From assembly GCA_025618425.1 (NCBI GenBank), contig CM046832.1:48323026-48387025 (forward strand): a DNA stretch of 64,000 nt. Reading direction: 5' to 3'. A program made the position numbers and the translations under genes. Origin of the DNA: Heliocidaris tuberculata (Eukaryota > Echinodermata > Echinoidea > Camarodonta > Echinometridae). Below are positions 1 through 12,622 of the stretch, piece by piece. The notes under the pieces were generated by a model. The model ran no database searches. It saw only the letters and a list, made by a program, of their open reading frames with translations, and was not told where the DNA came from. Within the stretch, counting starts at the first letter, position 1. Each line of letters starts with the position of its first letter.

Positions 1-95
1 TCAAAAACAATCCTACGTCGGCAACATGACGCCACGGGCATCTGAGTACTCAAAAACGCAGAATTAGAAGACAAGACGAGATGTTTTACCCACAT

Positions 96-254
96 TTGCC
101 CCTCTCCACCCAGTTTAAATGGGTACCTGGCAATAGTTGGTGGTAATAATTGCAGGGCCCTCAGGTAGAACAGGATTGAAGGTGATGAGGCTTCCCTGGG
201 TAAACATTATTTGTTATTATTATTATTATTATTGTTATGATTATTATTATCATC
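96..254 (+). repeat. SINE/LINE 3' end with (ATT)n tail
   Basis: The segment has a CTCTCCACCCAG...AAATGGGTACCTGGCA motif, then CCTGGGTAAAC, and ends in an (ATT)n run. From memory this motif order is typical of abundant SINE/LINE 3' tails in sea-urchin-like genomes, where the short ATT microsatellite is the priming tail. The orientation is plus because the tail lies at the right. The 5' head is not recognisable, and the first 95 bases could belong to the same copy. The family assignment is from recollection, not from a search. Confidence 0.45.
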
Positions 255-1762
255 TTCTTTATTACATCTATAATTATTGCATTTTAAGAGAGATATATCA
301 AATCATTTTCTAATTAGTTATCTTGTTTTCTATGCCCTTTTAAAACTGATTTTGAGCCATAGCCCCCTCACAAATGTTAAACTGTACCTTCAACACGATG
401 GGTCATATTCGTTTGCAATGAATACAGAACACATTTTCAGGTGCAGCCACAATTTCAATTGCATTTTACTTTCCCCCATAAGTCACCATCTCCACTTCAG
501 TCGTGTACAAGCGAGATATGGAGATCATGCCCCACGGGAAATCTTTCAGGTGGAAATAGTTTTTACATTAGTTACATGCTGCGAAAGGTCAATGTTGCTA
601 ATACTACTGACAAACAATAGTGTTATTTCTGCTTACATGAAATCAAACAGACACTAATATTCTCCATGCGTGGACCTCGGGGTGTTGTTCAAGAAAGAAT
701 GAAATGGGAAAACAGTGTTTATAAATTTTCAAGGACTTTATGGAAGACCAGGAACCGTACAGATTTGTGCGAACAAATGGAAAGTCTTCTTTTTTTATGA
801 AACAGTTAACGGTACATAACATTTTCATAAGTTTCATTAACTTTCAGCTTCACTTTCCACCGCAAGATACGTACAATTCCTATGAGAAGACTTGATTGAT
901 TTCACATTTTTTGTTTGGAAATCATCAAATATACTCCTTTGGCATGTTACCGTTTCATGCGTATTTCATGTGATATTTTTCACACAAACGTACATGCATG
1001 TTAAAAAAGTAAGCTTCCTCATAGGATTTTGTATGGCATGTGGAGGATAGTGAAGCTAAAAAGTGAAATGACCTCTTCATGAACCACTGATCGCCACAAA
1101 AATTAAAACTTTCCAATTTACACATATAATCAAAACAGATGATTAGTTGTTAATTACTGATTTCATTTTATCATCTGTTTATATACATACTGTTTAATGA
1201 GTCTCAACACGTCCCACTCAATGCAATTTCCAGTGGTAGTCTGAAATCAAACGTAAATCAATTTTTATTTGATCAGAAAATGTATAATTGCTTACAATCG
1301 TTTTTGTATTAATTCATCAATACGTAATGTTTCCACAAATCCATTACACTGTGACTCATCCAAAATGGTATGCATCACTCACAATTTTGTTATTATCTTT
1401 AGGGCATATTGTAGAATAACAACAGGGATGATGGATGGTGGAACGGACAAACATGATACGAACGACGCAGAAGAGAATAAACGCTATAGAAAGAGCAACC
1501 CCCAAGATAGGATGAAGATGTTACTACTTTGATTCCATCCAGGAAACTAGTGGAAACGGTTGCCATGAGGACTTCGTATCTAATTACATTAGAACGTTGA
1601 AACGCTCTGTGCACTTTTAAAAGTCATTGGATAACGCGATATATTAATATGATATTTTTTTTCAAAGGAAAGTGCATAATTTCATGATAACTTAGAGTTG
1701 TACCAGTATTATGAGACCTCCTGGAACAGAGACACACAAATTGCACCATCTGACTTACATCG
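255..1762. other. No recognised feature
   Basis: This is AT-rich unique-looking DNA. An open frame at 277-657 (126 codons, plus) has no recognisable domain, no conserved motif and no promoter or polyadenylation context, so I do not call it a gene. Confidence 0.5.
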
Positions 1763-1787
1763 TTTTTTTTTTTTTTTTTTTTTTTTT
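1763..1787. repeat. Poly(T) tract, 25 bp
   Basis: An uninterrupted run of 25 T. It could be the tail of a minus-strand retroposon, but no matching body or target duplication was seen beside it. Confidence 0.9.
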
Positions 1788-4416
1788 ATAGTTATTCACG
1801 TATGAACTATATATCTATCGAATTGTCATATTAAGATAAACCTTTTTTTTCACCATCCAGTCAGTTTGTACTTATAAAGTGCACATCTTCTTTTTCTTTT
1901 CTTAAACTGTAAGACATGTTCTTAGAGGGCATGGTAAAATGCTTTATTATGTAGAAGACATAATTGTGTGATAGGAAATATTCTTTGACCTAGCCTTTTG
2001 ACATCTTATGTAGGTGATAATCTTTTGGCCTTATACTATTAGAAATGTTTTGGAAATATTGTGTCCAATAATGTACCCTTAGGCAAAAATATTTAGCATT
2101 TTTTGTAAAGATGAAGGGTACTGGCCAATTGTCGTTAATATATTTTTATAATTTTTGAACAGTTTGGCACAAAATGCCTCAAAGACTTGTTGGTTTATTA
2201 ACAAATAATATTCCTAAGATTTAGGCCTATATTTCACTGAGATTCTACTTTGCGTTATACTACATGTATGAAGGTATTGGATTGTGATTTTAGATTTAGA
2301 TTTAAAAAAGAATTAGAAAATAACCCCACACATTTCAAAAGAATGAAAACATAAATGTTTATATTTAAAACTGAAAATACCACTCCCTTCCTATTTCAGA
2401 TCCTTTTGTCATCAAGCTGCACTATTTCAAATTCAATCAATGTCATTAAAACATTCTGCAGCACTAGCTCCATTCCAATGTCTTGTTGAAATTTTCCGTC
2501 AATTGATTGTCACATGAAAGGAAACCGTTCGGGGACTTAAAAAAGGAAGGAAAATTCTGACTTCCTGACATTAGTGCACTATTCTGCTCATTTGGAAGAC
2601 CAATCGATGTTCATGTCTTTCTCCTAGATATACTAATTTCTTTTATATTCCCGATCCTTTCTTAATATTCCTTCCGAAGCTTAAATGTATTTCGTAAAGT
2701 GGGAGGGGGTGATCAACCTTACTGCCCGTTTTTCTCCCCTTTCTTGCGGATATCTTCGTCTTCTCACGCTTCATTCTCTAAGGAGAAAATTTGGTTGGAT
2801 AATAGGTTGACTAACATCCGGGAACCAGCGCCTGGATTTGTCGAAGCAATACCCGGGTGCTTTATCGTTTACTCAGCCTTCTCCGCAGCCTAACCATGCA
2901 GCAAAATGATAAATGTGGCGCCAATTCAAAGATAACCCCGCACCACTCTTGCTATGATTTTTTTCAGTAGACCGACATACCAAAGGCTGTAAGGCAGGGA
3001 ACAGATATTCATGAAAATTCTAAAACTTTTATGATAGCATTGTATGAATTTTTACGCAAATTTGGTCTTTGCCAGTACCAGACGTTCTGCATCAGTTCAG
3101 CTAAGCGATAAGCACTGGGGTCTGTAAATGAATTTTGTAAACCTCTCCGATAAATAATTATTTTGTTGTGGAAAATAAATGCGTGCTTGTCGATACAGGA
3201 CTTGTATTTGATCACAGGTTGCAGATTTTAGATATACGAAACTAGTATGTTTCAACATTTCTCATTTACTACAAACAAAAAGTGATTTTTCTCGTGATAA
3301 GTGGAGATTTAATAATAGAAAAATTTAAGAATCGAGTCGAATAAAAAAGTAATGAATGGAAAACTTAAAGATACGCAATCAATGAAGGATGAATAAATTG
3401 ACAACTTAACAAGCGTGAAAGAAAATAAAACAGGAGTAAGACATTATTCGAAGGTTCATACATAGCTATATAGTAACACTAATTGAAACAGGGTGGAGAT
3501 TACAGAATTGTAACCTTCAAGGATCATAATCCTACGTCTCCGTTCAAACATAACTCTCAAAAATATATTGCTACAAGCGTGATGACGTCTACCGTTCCCG
3601 GTATATAAGATGTACCTCTCGGCAGTATGGTTTAACCTGTCTCTTCACATCGCAGACACAAAAAAGAACAGAATGGGACCAAGGATGGCCATCTTATTTT
3701 TAAAAGTAAAACACAGTTAAGGAATCGCATAGCCTCCTGGGCAAGTGAATCCATCAACTGACAAGGAAAACTCACTTTTTGACTGCTGAACCATTCCCAG
3801 TGGAATAAGAAATTCTTAGATTCAAAAGGTGTGAAATAATGCAGGTTTGCATTTACCTTCCTTGCCTTTTCTTCCTGTTTCTTATTCTAAATGCCATCCT
3901 ACTAGCTTCTCTCTTAACTGGTATACTGACAATGACAGAACTATTCACACTTCCCTTTTAAATACAAAAAAAAAAAAAAAAAAATTAGAGAAGTTTATCT
4001 CAAGTTAACGACATTAGAGAGTCAGAGGAAATACTATTTTTGGAAGTATTTCCATCGGACGATTTTAGCATCTGAAGTCGTATTTTAAATAATCTTGAAA
4101 ATGTCACTCATTTAACTTCATTTAACTTCATTGATCTTTTTTATGTTTGTTGTTGCCAAGTCAGTTTTAATTATCAACGCCAAAATTATAACTCGAAATT
4201 ATACCTCAAATATCTCTGAGCTATAAAACGTAAAATTGAACATACCAATAGGACACAGTTTTACACTTTATATTTAAAGTCTACCAATCACCTGAAAAAA
4301 TAATTTGTTTACAGTTAAAAAGTATAAAATCAACCTCAAAGAACTTTGTCTGGTATTCTATAGGTCAACAGTTAATGAGTATGAAGGAAATAAAGGATAA
4401 CATGAAAATGCTCGCG
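1788..4416. other. No recognised gene; short A tract
   Basis: No coding or repeat family was recognised. It contains an A19 tract (3966-3984), a tandem CATTTAACTT duplication near 4110-4131, and an isolated TATATAAG at about 3601 without other promoter elements that I can support. Confidence 0.5.
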
Positions 4417-4443
4417 CGGAACCGAACTCCGAGTTTGGTTCCG
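4417..4443. repeat. GC-rich stem-loop
   Basis: CGGAACCGAAC, a five-base loop, and GTTTGGTTCCG form an 11-bp stem with one G-T wobble. The stem sits in a local CpG-rich patch (CTCGCGCGG before, GGCGAGCGCG after) that contrasts with the AT-rich surroundings. The outer CTCGCGC/GCGAGCG pair could extend the fold. No function is assigned. Confidence 0.6.
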
Positions 4444-7400
4444 CTCGACCCTTTATCTTGGCGAGCGCGTACGGGTGCGTCGAGTAGTCTACTCACGAGT
4501 CGCTTTTACGCTTATAGAAAGTGTACTTGAAATTGCAATATCTCTTTATAGAATTAATATTTAAAACTTATATTTTGAATATAGTATCACGACATAAAAC
4601 CTCTAACATACAGAGCAAAATTATTTTGGGTGATTGGTACCCTTTAACTTTCCTTTGCAGCCTCTAACTGAACGACCAGCAGAAAATGGAACTTTTACTT
4701 TTACTTGATTGAGCAAAATATCTATATATGTAGTCAACGTGTATAATGATCATTCATCGTCAATGTCTGTCAAGGAATTTCACCAATAATATTTTTTAAT
4801 CAACTGGGAGAGTCGTAATTAGGCTTCCATTCAAGTCGGGCAGGTCGGTCCTTCTGTCTGGGCGTAAAAATAATGGGAACCCTACTTCAATGCCAGCATA
4901 ACTCTCCCAACTCTATTGTTTCCTCTTCTAAATTCAGCGCGACCTGGAGAAGAATGAACCAATAAATGTCTCGCAGACGAAAAATCTAAGCTCAGAAAGC
5001 AGCGGAAGAAAAATCTTTGATATTAAACAGGAAATGTGAAGGAAAGGCAACGAAGAAGACAAATGTGTAGGAAGTAACCCGGGGACAAAAAATTAGGACA
5101 ATGACAATATAAGATGATTATAATTGTGGCCGTCTTGATGCTCGATATAGTTTTTTAGAGCATCATGCCCGAGGTTGCACTTCGTCACACCTGTTCGACA
5201 TTACAGTCCCAGTTAAAACAAATACAAAGACGATAAACGTGTAAATGGCGCCATCGCTATCAAAGGCGTATCCGGGACTTCGAAATCGTGGGGTGCGTCT
5301 GCCTCTGCAGCGCCAAAGTTTATGCGAGTACAGAAGGGTATGAAGAAATGACAAGTAGAAGGGGAATCCGCCTCATCCTACGCTCTCTTTTGATCCATCG
5401 CTGTCTATGACAAGAATAAAAAATAATGAAAGATGAGAAATGTGAAAATGTTTTTTTAAGCTTTGATTAAAATGATAATTTTTAAAGGGGCATTTTGCTT
5501 TATCCTGGACCTACAAAACAACTTCTAATGTTACACAAAGTAACATTTCATGTATGATGATCACTGATAAAACTAGGACAATAGCAGTTTCGCTCACCAA
5601 GAGAAAAATAGACACTCTTGCCTGAATATGACTCAAGTATTATATGACAAGTTTATCTTTTCTCTCAAGTTGCCTTCACGTCAGCTGACTCTCTCTGTAT
5701 AGTAATATTAGATCTAAAAGTTGGAAGACGGGCGATTCAATAATTCTGCATCGATCGTTTTAACCCAGTTAAAATGAAAGGAACTATGCGACTAAAGTCT
5801 TTAATCATACTATATGGCAAATTATGAACCCGATAACATTTTAAAAAATTATTATTTCATGACATTTTTATACAGATAAATGCCTAATATATGATAGATC
5901 ACTAAAAATATGAAATATGAATTCGATATAGCTTTTCCATCAAATATTGTAGTTTTATAATTTCAACTGAGAGCAATTCCGTATTATTTAGTATTGTGGC
6001 AAATTCTGGTCGTTATTTACCAAAGATTCTACATGATATATTATGTTGAGCGCAGATTGGCCCTGTTACGTCTAACAAAAAGGGTACCTATTCATGCTTT
6101 ACCCTATGCAAGAATGTACAACTAGCTTTAGCAAGAACGAGATAAAATCAGTTTTTAGACTTCCTTTTAAAATCGCATTTCAATTACTATTATTATGCAC
6201 CTTTAGTTTCATCATAATTATCTCGTCTTACTCGCACCAGCTGACAGGCCTCTAAATGAATCGGAATCCTCTAAAATCCACCTCGAATCCCTGTAACCTG
6301 CCACAATCTTAGACATATGAAATACTGGATGAGAAATATACCAAGGAGAACCCTTTTCTACTATTTATATCCCACCTTCATTCGGTAGAATATTCAATAA
6401 TCTGATTCTTCCAAAGGATATACTTTTGGTTGATGTCACGTTTTTGTAAGACTGGGTTACAATACGTGACTATCTACATGGTTGTTCCTTTGCTGCGTCC
6501 TTGTTATTATATAGTGGTTGATCTATTTTTTCTATAATAGAGACAGATGATACATTGACACTTCCACGTTTATAAATCATTTTGCTTACTATCAGTGTGT
6601 TTATAGGGGTATGGACAATTGTTACTCTATAAATAACATAATATGTATCCTGCTGTGAAAAAATACATCAATGAAAATATGAGCATGAAAAGAAAAGACT
6701 AATGGTAGTTTTTTCACAAATGATTTTTGAACAAACATGCTCTTAAAGAATGGATTTAGCTATGGCGTTTTCTCGTATGACGTGTGTAAAGAGATCTATA
6801 TCACTTTACATCACCGCAAAAGCCGCTTTTTCGCAAGCAAAAGTGGACAGGAGGTGTTTTCACACAGGCCTAGTTCTTTTAAAGACTTGATTTATTGTTT
6901 ATTCTTGCACACCACTGTGGGAATATGTGCCTTGAATTTAAGTGTCGGCACCGGCACCAAGCCATGGGGTAGCGTTTGATTAAGAGAAAAAAGAACGGAC
7001 AAGAAAACAGCCGTGTTAATGTGCCCTTGCGGGCACCAATTTTTACACTACCGTGTGATGCCGAAGTAGTGGCGTTCACACGGAGGGGTTTGGAGGAAAA
7101 GCGTTGCTCGTTTAATCATCTGAGCGAATTGAACGCCACTGTAGAACATGGAGCACGCAGGAACAATTCCCCCATCCTCTTCGTCAGTGGAAATCGGCTT
7201 TTTATGCTCCTAATCTAACCATCCATCATCCGTGATAATGAAAGGCTGGTGCTGGCTGGTCCTTCAGGCAAAAAGGAATTATGGGAAGGGGTTCAAGTTC
7301 GAGAGGAAAGGGGAGAGGAAAGTCTGTTAGTGCAACAGTTTCTTCGGAGGGCACAAACCTTTGGCATGAAGGCGTGTAAGCTTTAAAGACATCGAGTGGG

Positions 7401-8478
7401 TATGGTCCTGTGTTGATTTCCGTCGACAAAATAATGTCCGTAGTTCAACAATTGAGCATTTTGTTAACTAAGAAGATTTTAGTCACACCTATTTCAAAAA
7501 AGGACATTTATTTGAAAACGACATTAGTGAAAAGGATTCAGAGAAAAATGTTTTTAAAATGTCAAAGGTGCAGGTTATATATGAATATATTGCTACAAAT
7601 AGGGGGTCACGTACTGTAAATCACTGATAGAAGTGATGTTTTTCGTGTTGAAGTACAACATAAAAAGATAAATCAACTTAAATTGAATGACGTTAATAAA
7701 TATACATAACATCAAATGAGTCAATACACAATTATTTATTATTGTACTGTCAACTGAATAGTTTTATTCTAGGTATAACATGGGAAATTTTGGTATTGAA
7801 AATGCAAATTACGATACTGAATATATGCAAACGAGGCCCCATTATTTGCACCTATACCTTACGCTCACGCAGGGAGTTGAGAAATACATATAGATGTCAC
7901 AATGAGTGGCATTATTTTATAATAGCTGCCGTAATCTTTCTCTGGGTATATAAAATTTTTTCAGAATACAGGGCTACATAAAATTCCGCCCACATTAGAC
8001 TTTAATTCACTTGTCGGCGAAGAGGAATTAACCAGTAAACGCAGACATGTCTTGCCAATTCAGCTTTACAGCAAATAACACCTGATCTTTTTTAGAGGTC
8101 TCTCGTGGTCGCTCTCAATCATTACTTCTGCTTCTCCTTTCTCTTCACGTAAAAAAGTAATTATACTGTCTTCTAGCCATCGATTGTGTATCAAATAATT
8201 CTCGTTCGACCAGTATCGTGTTCTGTTTTCTTTGCCACGTTTATCTCACGATGCACTCCACTCTGTAACGGGCGCTCCCAAACCACTTATTAGATTAGCT
8301 GAGTTGGTGCAATAACCCTAGTACAGAATACCCAGTCGTCTGGGATATAGCGTTTCTGTCTTTTGACATAAAATTCAATTTTCAATCCACACATTATCAA
8401 ATGCCATTCATTTTTTGTTATACCTACATATTTCCACACAAACAACCCACACACGCATTCACAAAGCGACCCCTAAAT
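4444..8478. other. No recognised feature
   Basis: About 4 kb of AT-rich DNA with many short open frames, none over 80 codons and none with a recognisable domain. No RNA gene or repeat family was recognised. Confidence 0.5.
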
Positions 8479-8529
8479 GTATATATATATATATATATAT
8501 ATTATTATATATTATATTATTATTAATTA

Positions 8530-8578
<49 letters not shown>
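8479..8578. repeat. (AT)n then (ATT)n microsatellite
   Basis: A TA dinucleotide run of about 22 bp passes into an imperfect and then nearly pure ATT trinucleotide run. An open frame across it is a product of the repeat (Ile/Leu runs) and is not coding. Confidence 0.95.
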
Positions 8579-8579
<1 letters not shown>

Positions 8580-8692
8580 GTTTCATTCTGTTTGACCTAG
8601 CAAATAAACTTGAAGAAGGCCAGTAGCCGAAAGTTGTAGATACACTGAGTGACCTGCTTCATTTCGTTCCATCCTATATCTTTTCACACACG

Positions 8693-8693
<1 letters not shown>

Positions 8694-8788
<95 letters not shown>
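8694..8788. repeat. (CA)n-(TA)n compound microsatellite
   Basis: About 57 bp of CA repeat joins directly to about 38 bp of TA repeat. It follows a short segment with TTGAAGAAGGCC...GGCCGAAAGTTG-like pairing (about 8608-8636), so the CA run could be a retroelement tail. Confidence 0.95.
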
Positions 8789-8790
<2 letters not shown>

Positions 8791-10878
8791 GAGTGTACAT
8801 ATTTACCTAGAAGTAAAAGTTAAATTCGTAAAAGTTATCCGTCATAGTGATAAAAGTATTATTGGAAAATAAAGAAAAAGAATAGATATCAAAGAGAGTC
8901 TCTGATTTTCTGTATTAAAATATTCAAATATTTCATTCAAATTTATGTACAACCATAACACAATATACAAAAATGCAAAGAGACGCTTTGTTGTTACGTT
9001 GCTTGTTACACGGCAACGGAGCTATGATATCATATATGACATCACAAATATTTTTATAGCAAATCTTATCGGTATAACATGTTTTCCTCAGCATAACAAA
9101 ATAGTACTGTTAAATGGTATACATGACGTTCTATTTAGTATACATAATCATTTCCCCATCATTTCATACCTTCATTTATACATATGCATGTCTTTCATAG
9201 TTTGATTTATAATTTGCTTAGCACTGGCTTGAAATGATCCTGAAGAAGTCTTTTCACTTCGGCTTTCTGTAAATTATACATTTGACTGTGATTAGATTTT
9301 TGCAAGAAATTTAAATATCATCAACTCGGAGAATGTTAAGTAAAAGGGTATTAAGTTTAGGGTTTACGATAGTCACATAGATAGTAAAATCCCAATTACG
9401 ATCTATTACAGGCCTTCTAGTAGGAGAAAAGGTCCGATCGGCTGTGAAATCGTGGTGATGTAAGACCAGTCACGAAATTGTCCCTGATGTGAGCCCGATT
9501 GATTAATCGCTTACTTTCAAACATTCATATTCATCCATAAACGCAGCATCATCAACCTTTCACGGAAATACTAAATAGCTAAGTTATGGAACTCGGGAAA
9601 CCTTTATAGCTTCATGGAGGAAAATACCCTCAAATTATTTCTGATGTTCAGATATATTTGCATTAGCCCTCTCTGAAAAGTGATACTGCAATATCAGACT
9701 ATTTCATTTTTTAATGCACTGCCAGAAATGTAAGTTTCATCCCCCCTCCCCCAAAGATAGTAGAGTGCGAGAAAGTATTGAATAATAGTCTACTTTAGCG
9801 TCATGACTCCAAAAAGGTACAACAAAGCAGATAGAGTTTTGTCAAATCACCTACTTACGAATTCAGTATTTTCTTTTCTTACCCACGGCAAATATGAATT
9901 AAACGACAATCCCTTTACTGACTAATGTGCGTGTAAATAAGAAATATATTTTGCAAATGCATTATCAGTTTTAAACACGGTTGATAGCACAGTCATTTTA
10001 ACACTAATACCGCATCAGTATATGTTTTTCTAGAGGAAGGAGATCGATAGGAATTAAACTAGCGGTTTGAGGTTTTAGAAAGGTGCATTTACACTCCGCT
10101 TGTCAATTGACATGTATTTCTTTTGCCAATGCATTACGACAGTTTAACCATTTTCCTCAGCAAACGAATTTCATAAGTCGTATTTGCTGCAAAAGGGACA
10201 TCAAAAATGTACTTAAAGTGAAGGGAATTAATGTGATTTTGATCGGTAGGTGACGTGTTTAGGGGAAGGACGAAGTGATGTATTTCAGTGGCGGGAGCCC
10301 TAAACGAGAACGTATGGGTTGTACATGGAGTAAACATTTGGTTATTCCCTTCTCATTTCGAAGAGTGTTTGCCTCTCCTTCTCTGGCTCAAAGCGGAAAA
10401 TATTTCTCTCCGGCGTGGGATATTTAATTTTCACTATTCCTAAGCCACGTGTTCCAGGTATGGATGATGGATTGGACGACGACACAAGAAGACGGAACTG
10501 GATCGATAAGCCCCGATTCCGTACCATACGGTTTTGAGCTTTTACGCTACAAGGGGAAATTCCTCATCAACACGAGACAATGGCCGGTATCGATAAAACC
10601 TAGCAAATGCTTTTTTTTTAACCTTTTGCTTGCAGCTTCAAAAGATTCAGCGTAGAGGTAATGGACCGGATAAAAAAACTCGAGCATTTACTTAATTTAC
10701 ACGTAAAAGGTTATCAAGCAAATGTTATAGCGAGGGCTCTTACTATGTCAGGTATGTGGGTTTGCAGCTGGTGTTGTTTGGGAGTTTACAATGGGGTCAA
10801 ACTGCGTATAGGGGCAAATCAGCTTCATGCCTGATTAAATTCATGTTTTTAAAAATCTTAATTAAAGATAAATATCAG
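8789..10878. other. No recognised gene
   Basis: AT-rich DNA without recognised coding sequence. CTGAAGAAGTC...GGCTTTC at about 9239-9264 is a short imperfect hairpin reminiscent of motifs near the 3' ends of Penelope-like elements. That resemblance is weak. Confidence 0.45.
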
Positions 10879-11397
10879 CTATCTATTAGCTTTAAAAAAA
10901 GATAGTGAGGTCAGGAATATATGGAAAAGTAACGCCTTTTTAATCTTCATTATACAAGTAAAGGCGTAAGATAGTAAGAGAGGAGCCTGGAAAATAACAA
11001 GTAAAAGTTTGATAATGAAAGAAAATTCTTCCTTTTCAAATACAGTGTAGGTATTTACTAATCTGGCAAGCTTTTGTGTACTAGAACAAAACCTTTCCTT
11101 TTGATGCTGAGTAAAATTTGAATAGGAATGTAAGCTTTCGCTAGTCTGTGAAAGTGACCCTTCGCAAGAAAACAAGCTTCTACCTTTTGATAGCAACTGC
11201 TTGGTTGGAATATCTGAAGAAGCAAGCAAAGTTTTTTTTCGATATGTATTATCAGGATGATATGACATATGAGTTTCAACTGCTGCGGTCCCGACTGCAT
11301 TGTAAAAAATAAAGACATCAAAGTAGCCGTAGACCCTCCCCCCTCTATCTGGCAATAGATGAGTTAAATCTCCACAAAATCGTTGTCTAGGTAACAT
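10879..11397 (-). other. Unrecognised 172-codon open frame
   Basis: This is the longest open frame in the window that is not made of simple repeats. It starts at ATG (11397) with an in-frame TAA three codons upstream and ends at 10879. The predicted product is Ser/Thr/Leu-rich, with a hydrophobic Phe/Ile/Leu-rich stretch over roughly residues 128-165 that might hold one or two membrane segments. I recognise no domain or family. Nothing around it supports a gene: no clear TATA element, no partner exon, and AT-rich codon use like the background. It may be chance, a decayed retroelement fragment or a large exon. Confidence 0.12.
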
Positions 11398-12100
11398 GCT
11401 ATTTTAGAATCACGGGTGCTCAGGTTGGCCTTGGTGGGACAATCAAGTTTGATATTGATCTTGTTTTTGTAGAAATAAGATGAGAGAAATCATGTTAAAA
11501 ACACTTGCACTGATTTACGTAGTTTTCCAGACTAATCAAACATGCTGAATATGTCCTGATATGGTTTAAATATCTTAGCTCATATCATTATGGCATTTCT
11601 CGAAACGGATTAAAGGCAGTACCAAAATGATCATTACACTTACGTATTCATGTCTACACCACCGTCAGGCAGTATTGATCTGAAAAACTCCAGATCGCAT
11701 GAGAATTCTAAAAATTCTTCCCATGCTTTAATTTGCATACAGTTTGTCATTATTATCTATATCATATGCATATCTATATAGAACTACATTGAAAATGTCA
11801 TCTTATGTGAAAGCAAAGTAGTAAAAATCCTTTTTTTTTTTCATTTTTGTTCGTTCTTTATAGTATGGTTATACATGTCTTCTTTTTATCACTTCCCTTC
11901 TCATATTTTGACCACTGCATTGTATTGGATTAATGTGCCGTGTTAACAAGTTATAGTTCGAATGGAAGAGAAAAGCATCTATCTGTCCAATGTACGTCAG
12001 TGATCTGCAAGAAACAGACATGAATTTAGAAGGGAGCTATCGGGGGAAAAAACACATTACAAAACCGGCTGGCAATAAGCCTAATTTCCCGTTATTTTCA
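11398..12100. other. No recognised feature
   Basis: AT-rich DNA with an 11-base T run near 11831. No gene, RNA or repeat family was recognised. Confidence 0.5.
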
Positions 12101-12292
12101 GGGGCGTTGTGGAGTGCGCCTGTAATCCAGCGAACAGTGGAAGTTATAAACTGATTCAGAGGACCCAGGTTCGAAACTGAGTCACGTCTTTCTGATGGTG
12201 ACGTTAAAGGTCGGTCCACAGACATAAATAATCATATCTGATTGATACACGTCAGTAAAAACCCAATTACACACACACATACACACACTCAA
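12101..12292 (+). repeat. SINE with 7SL/Alu-like head, copy 1
   Basis: The head reads GGGGCGTTGTGGAGTG then GCCTGTAATCCAGC, matching the layout of the 7SL RNA (SRP) Alu domain: GGGCGCGGTGGCGCG, then GCCTGTAATCCCAGC. It includes TGTAAT, which belongs to the SRP9/14-binding core. About 45 bases on, GGACCCAGGTTCGAAACT resembles the Alu/7SL box B region (CCCAGGAGTTCGAGACC). Box A-like and box B-like blocks are spaced as in a pol III gene. A body of about 110 bp follows, with GGTGACGTTAAAGGTCGG, and the tail is (AC)n. A second copy lies at 43809-43989 on the minus strand at about 90% identity by eye. No convincing target duplication was found. A highly diverged tRNA head is the alternative. Confidence 0.6.
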
Positions 12293-12622
12293 GCAGGCAA
12301 TCAAAATCCATTTAATATTTCGCGCGCTTTGTTCCTTTAGTTTCCGGTTATATTTTTCGATTTCGGTTTTCTGTTTGTTCTTGCGGTATATTCTGATGAG
12401 TGCAAGACGAAAAGCTTCAGTACACAGCAAAAACGCTGTTTAAAATTGTGTTGTTTAAATTTTAAACAATATTGTTTAAAAGACGGACCCTGTATTTTAA
12501 ACAACTGCTGTTTAAGACATCAATGATATTGTAGAATAATATTTTAAACAACGTTGTTTAAAAAGATTGAAAATTCGCGCTAGACGGGTTTCCTTCTCCG
12601 CCAAACACGGCCGGGCTTCATC

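Noticed and set aside
277..657. 126-codon open frame at the left end.
   Set aside because: No recognisable domain, AT-rich codons like the background, and a length still plausible by chance in 64 kb.
3600..3640. TATATAAG with CGGCAGTATGG about 30 bases downstream as a core promoter.
   Set aside because: No open frame, 5' exon or other element supports transcription; such A/T strings are frequent here.
12391..12420. CTGATGAG...GACGAAAA, resembling a hammerhead ribozyme core.
   Set aside because: Stem II would be only two pairs, and no sequence on either side can form stem III with a cleavage site or close stem I. It is probably a chance match.
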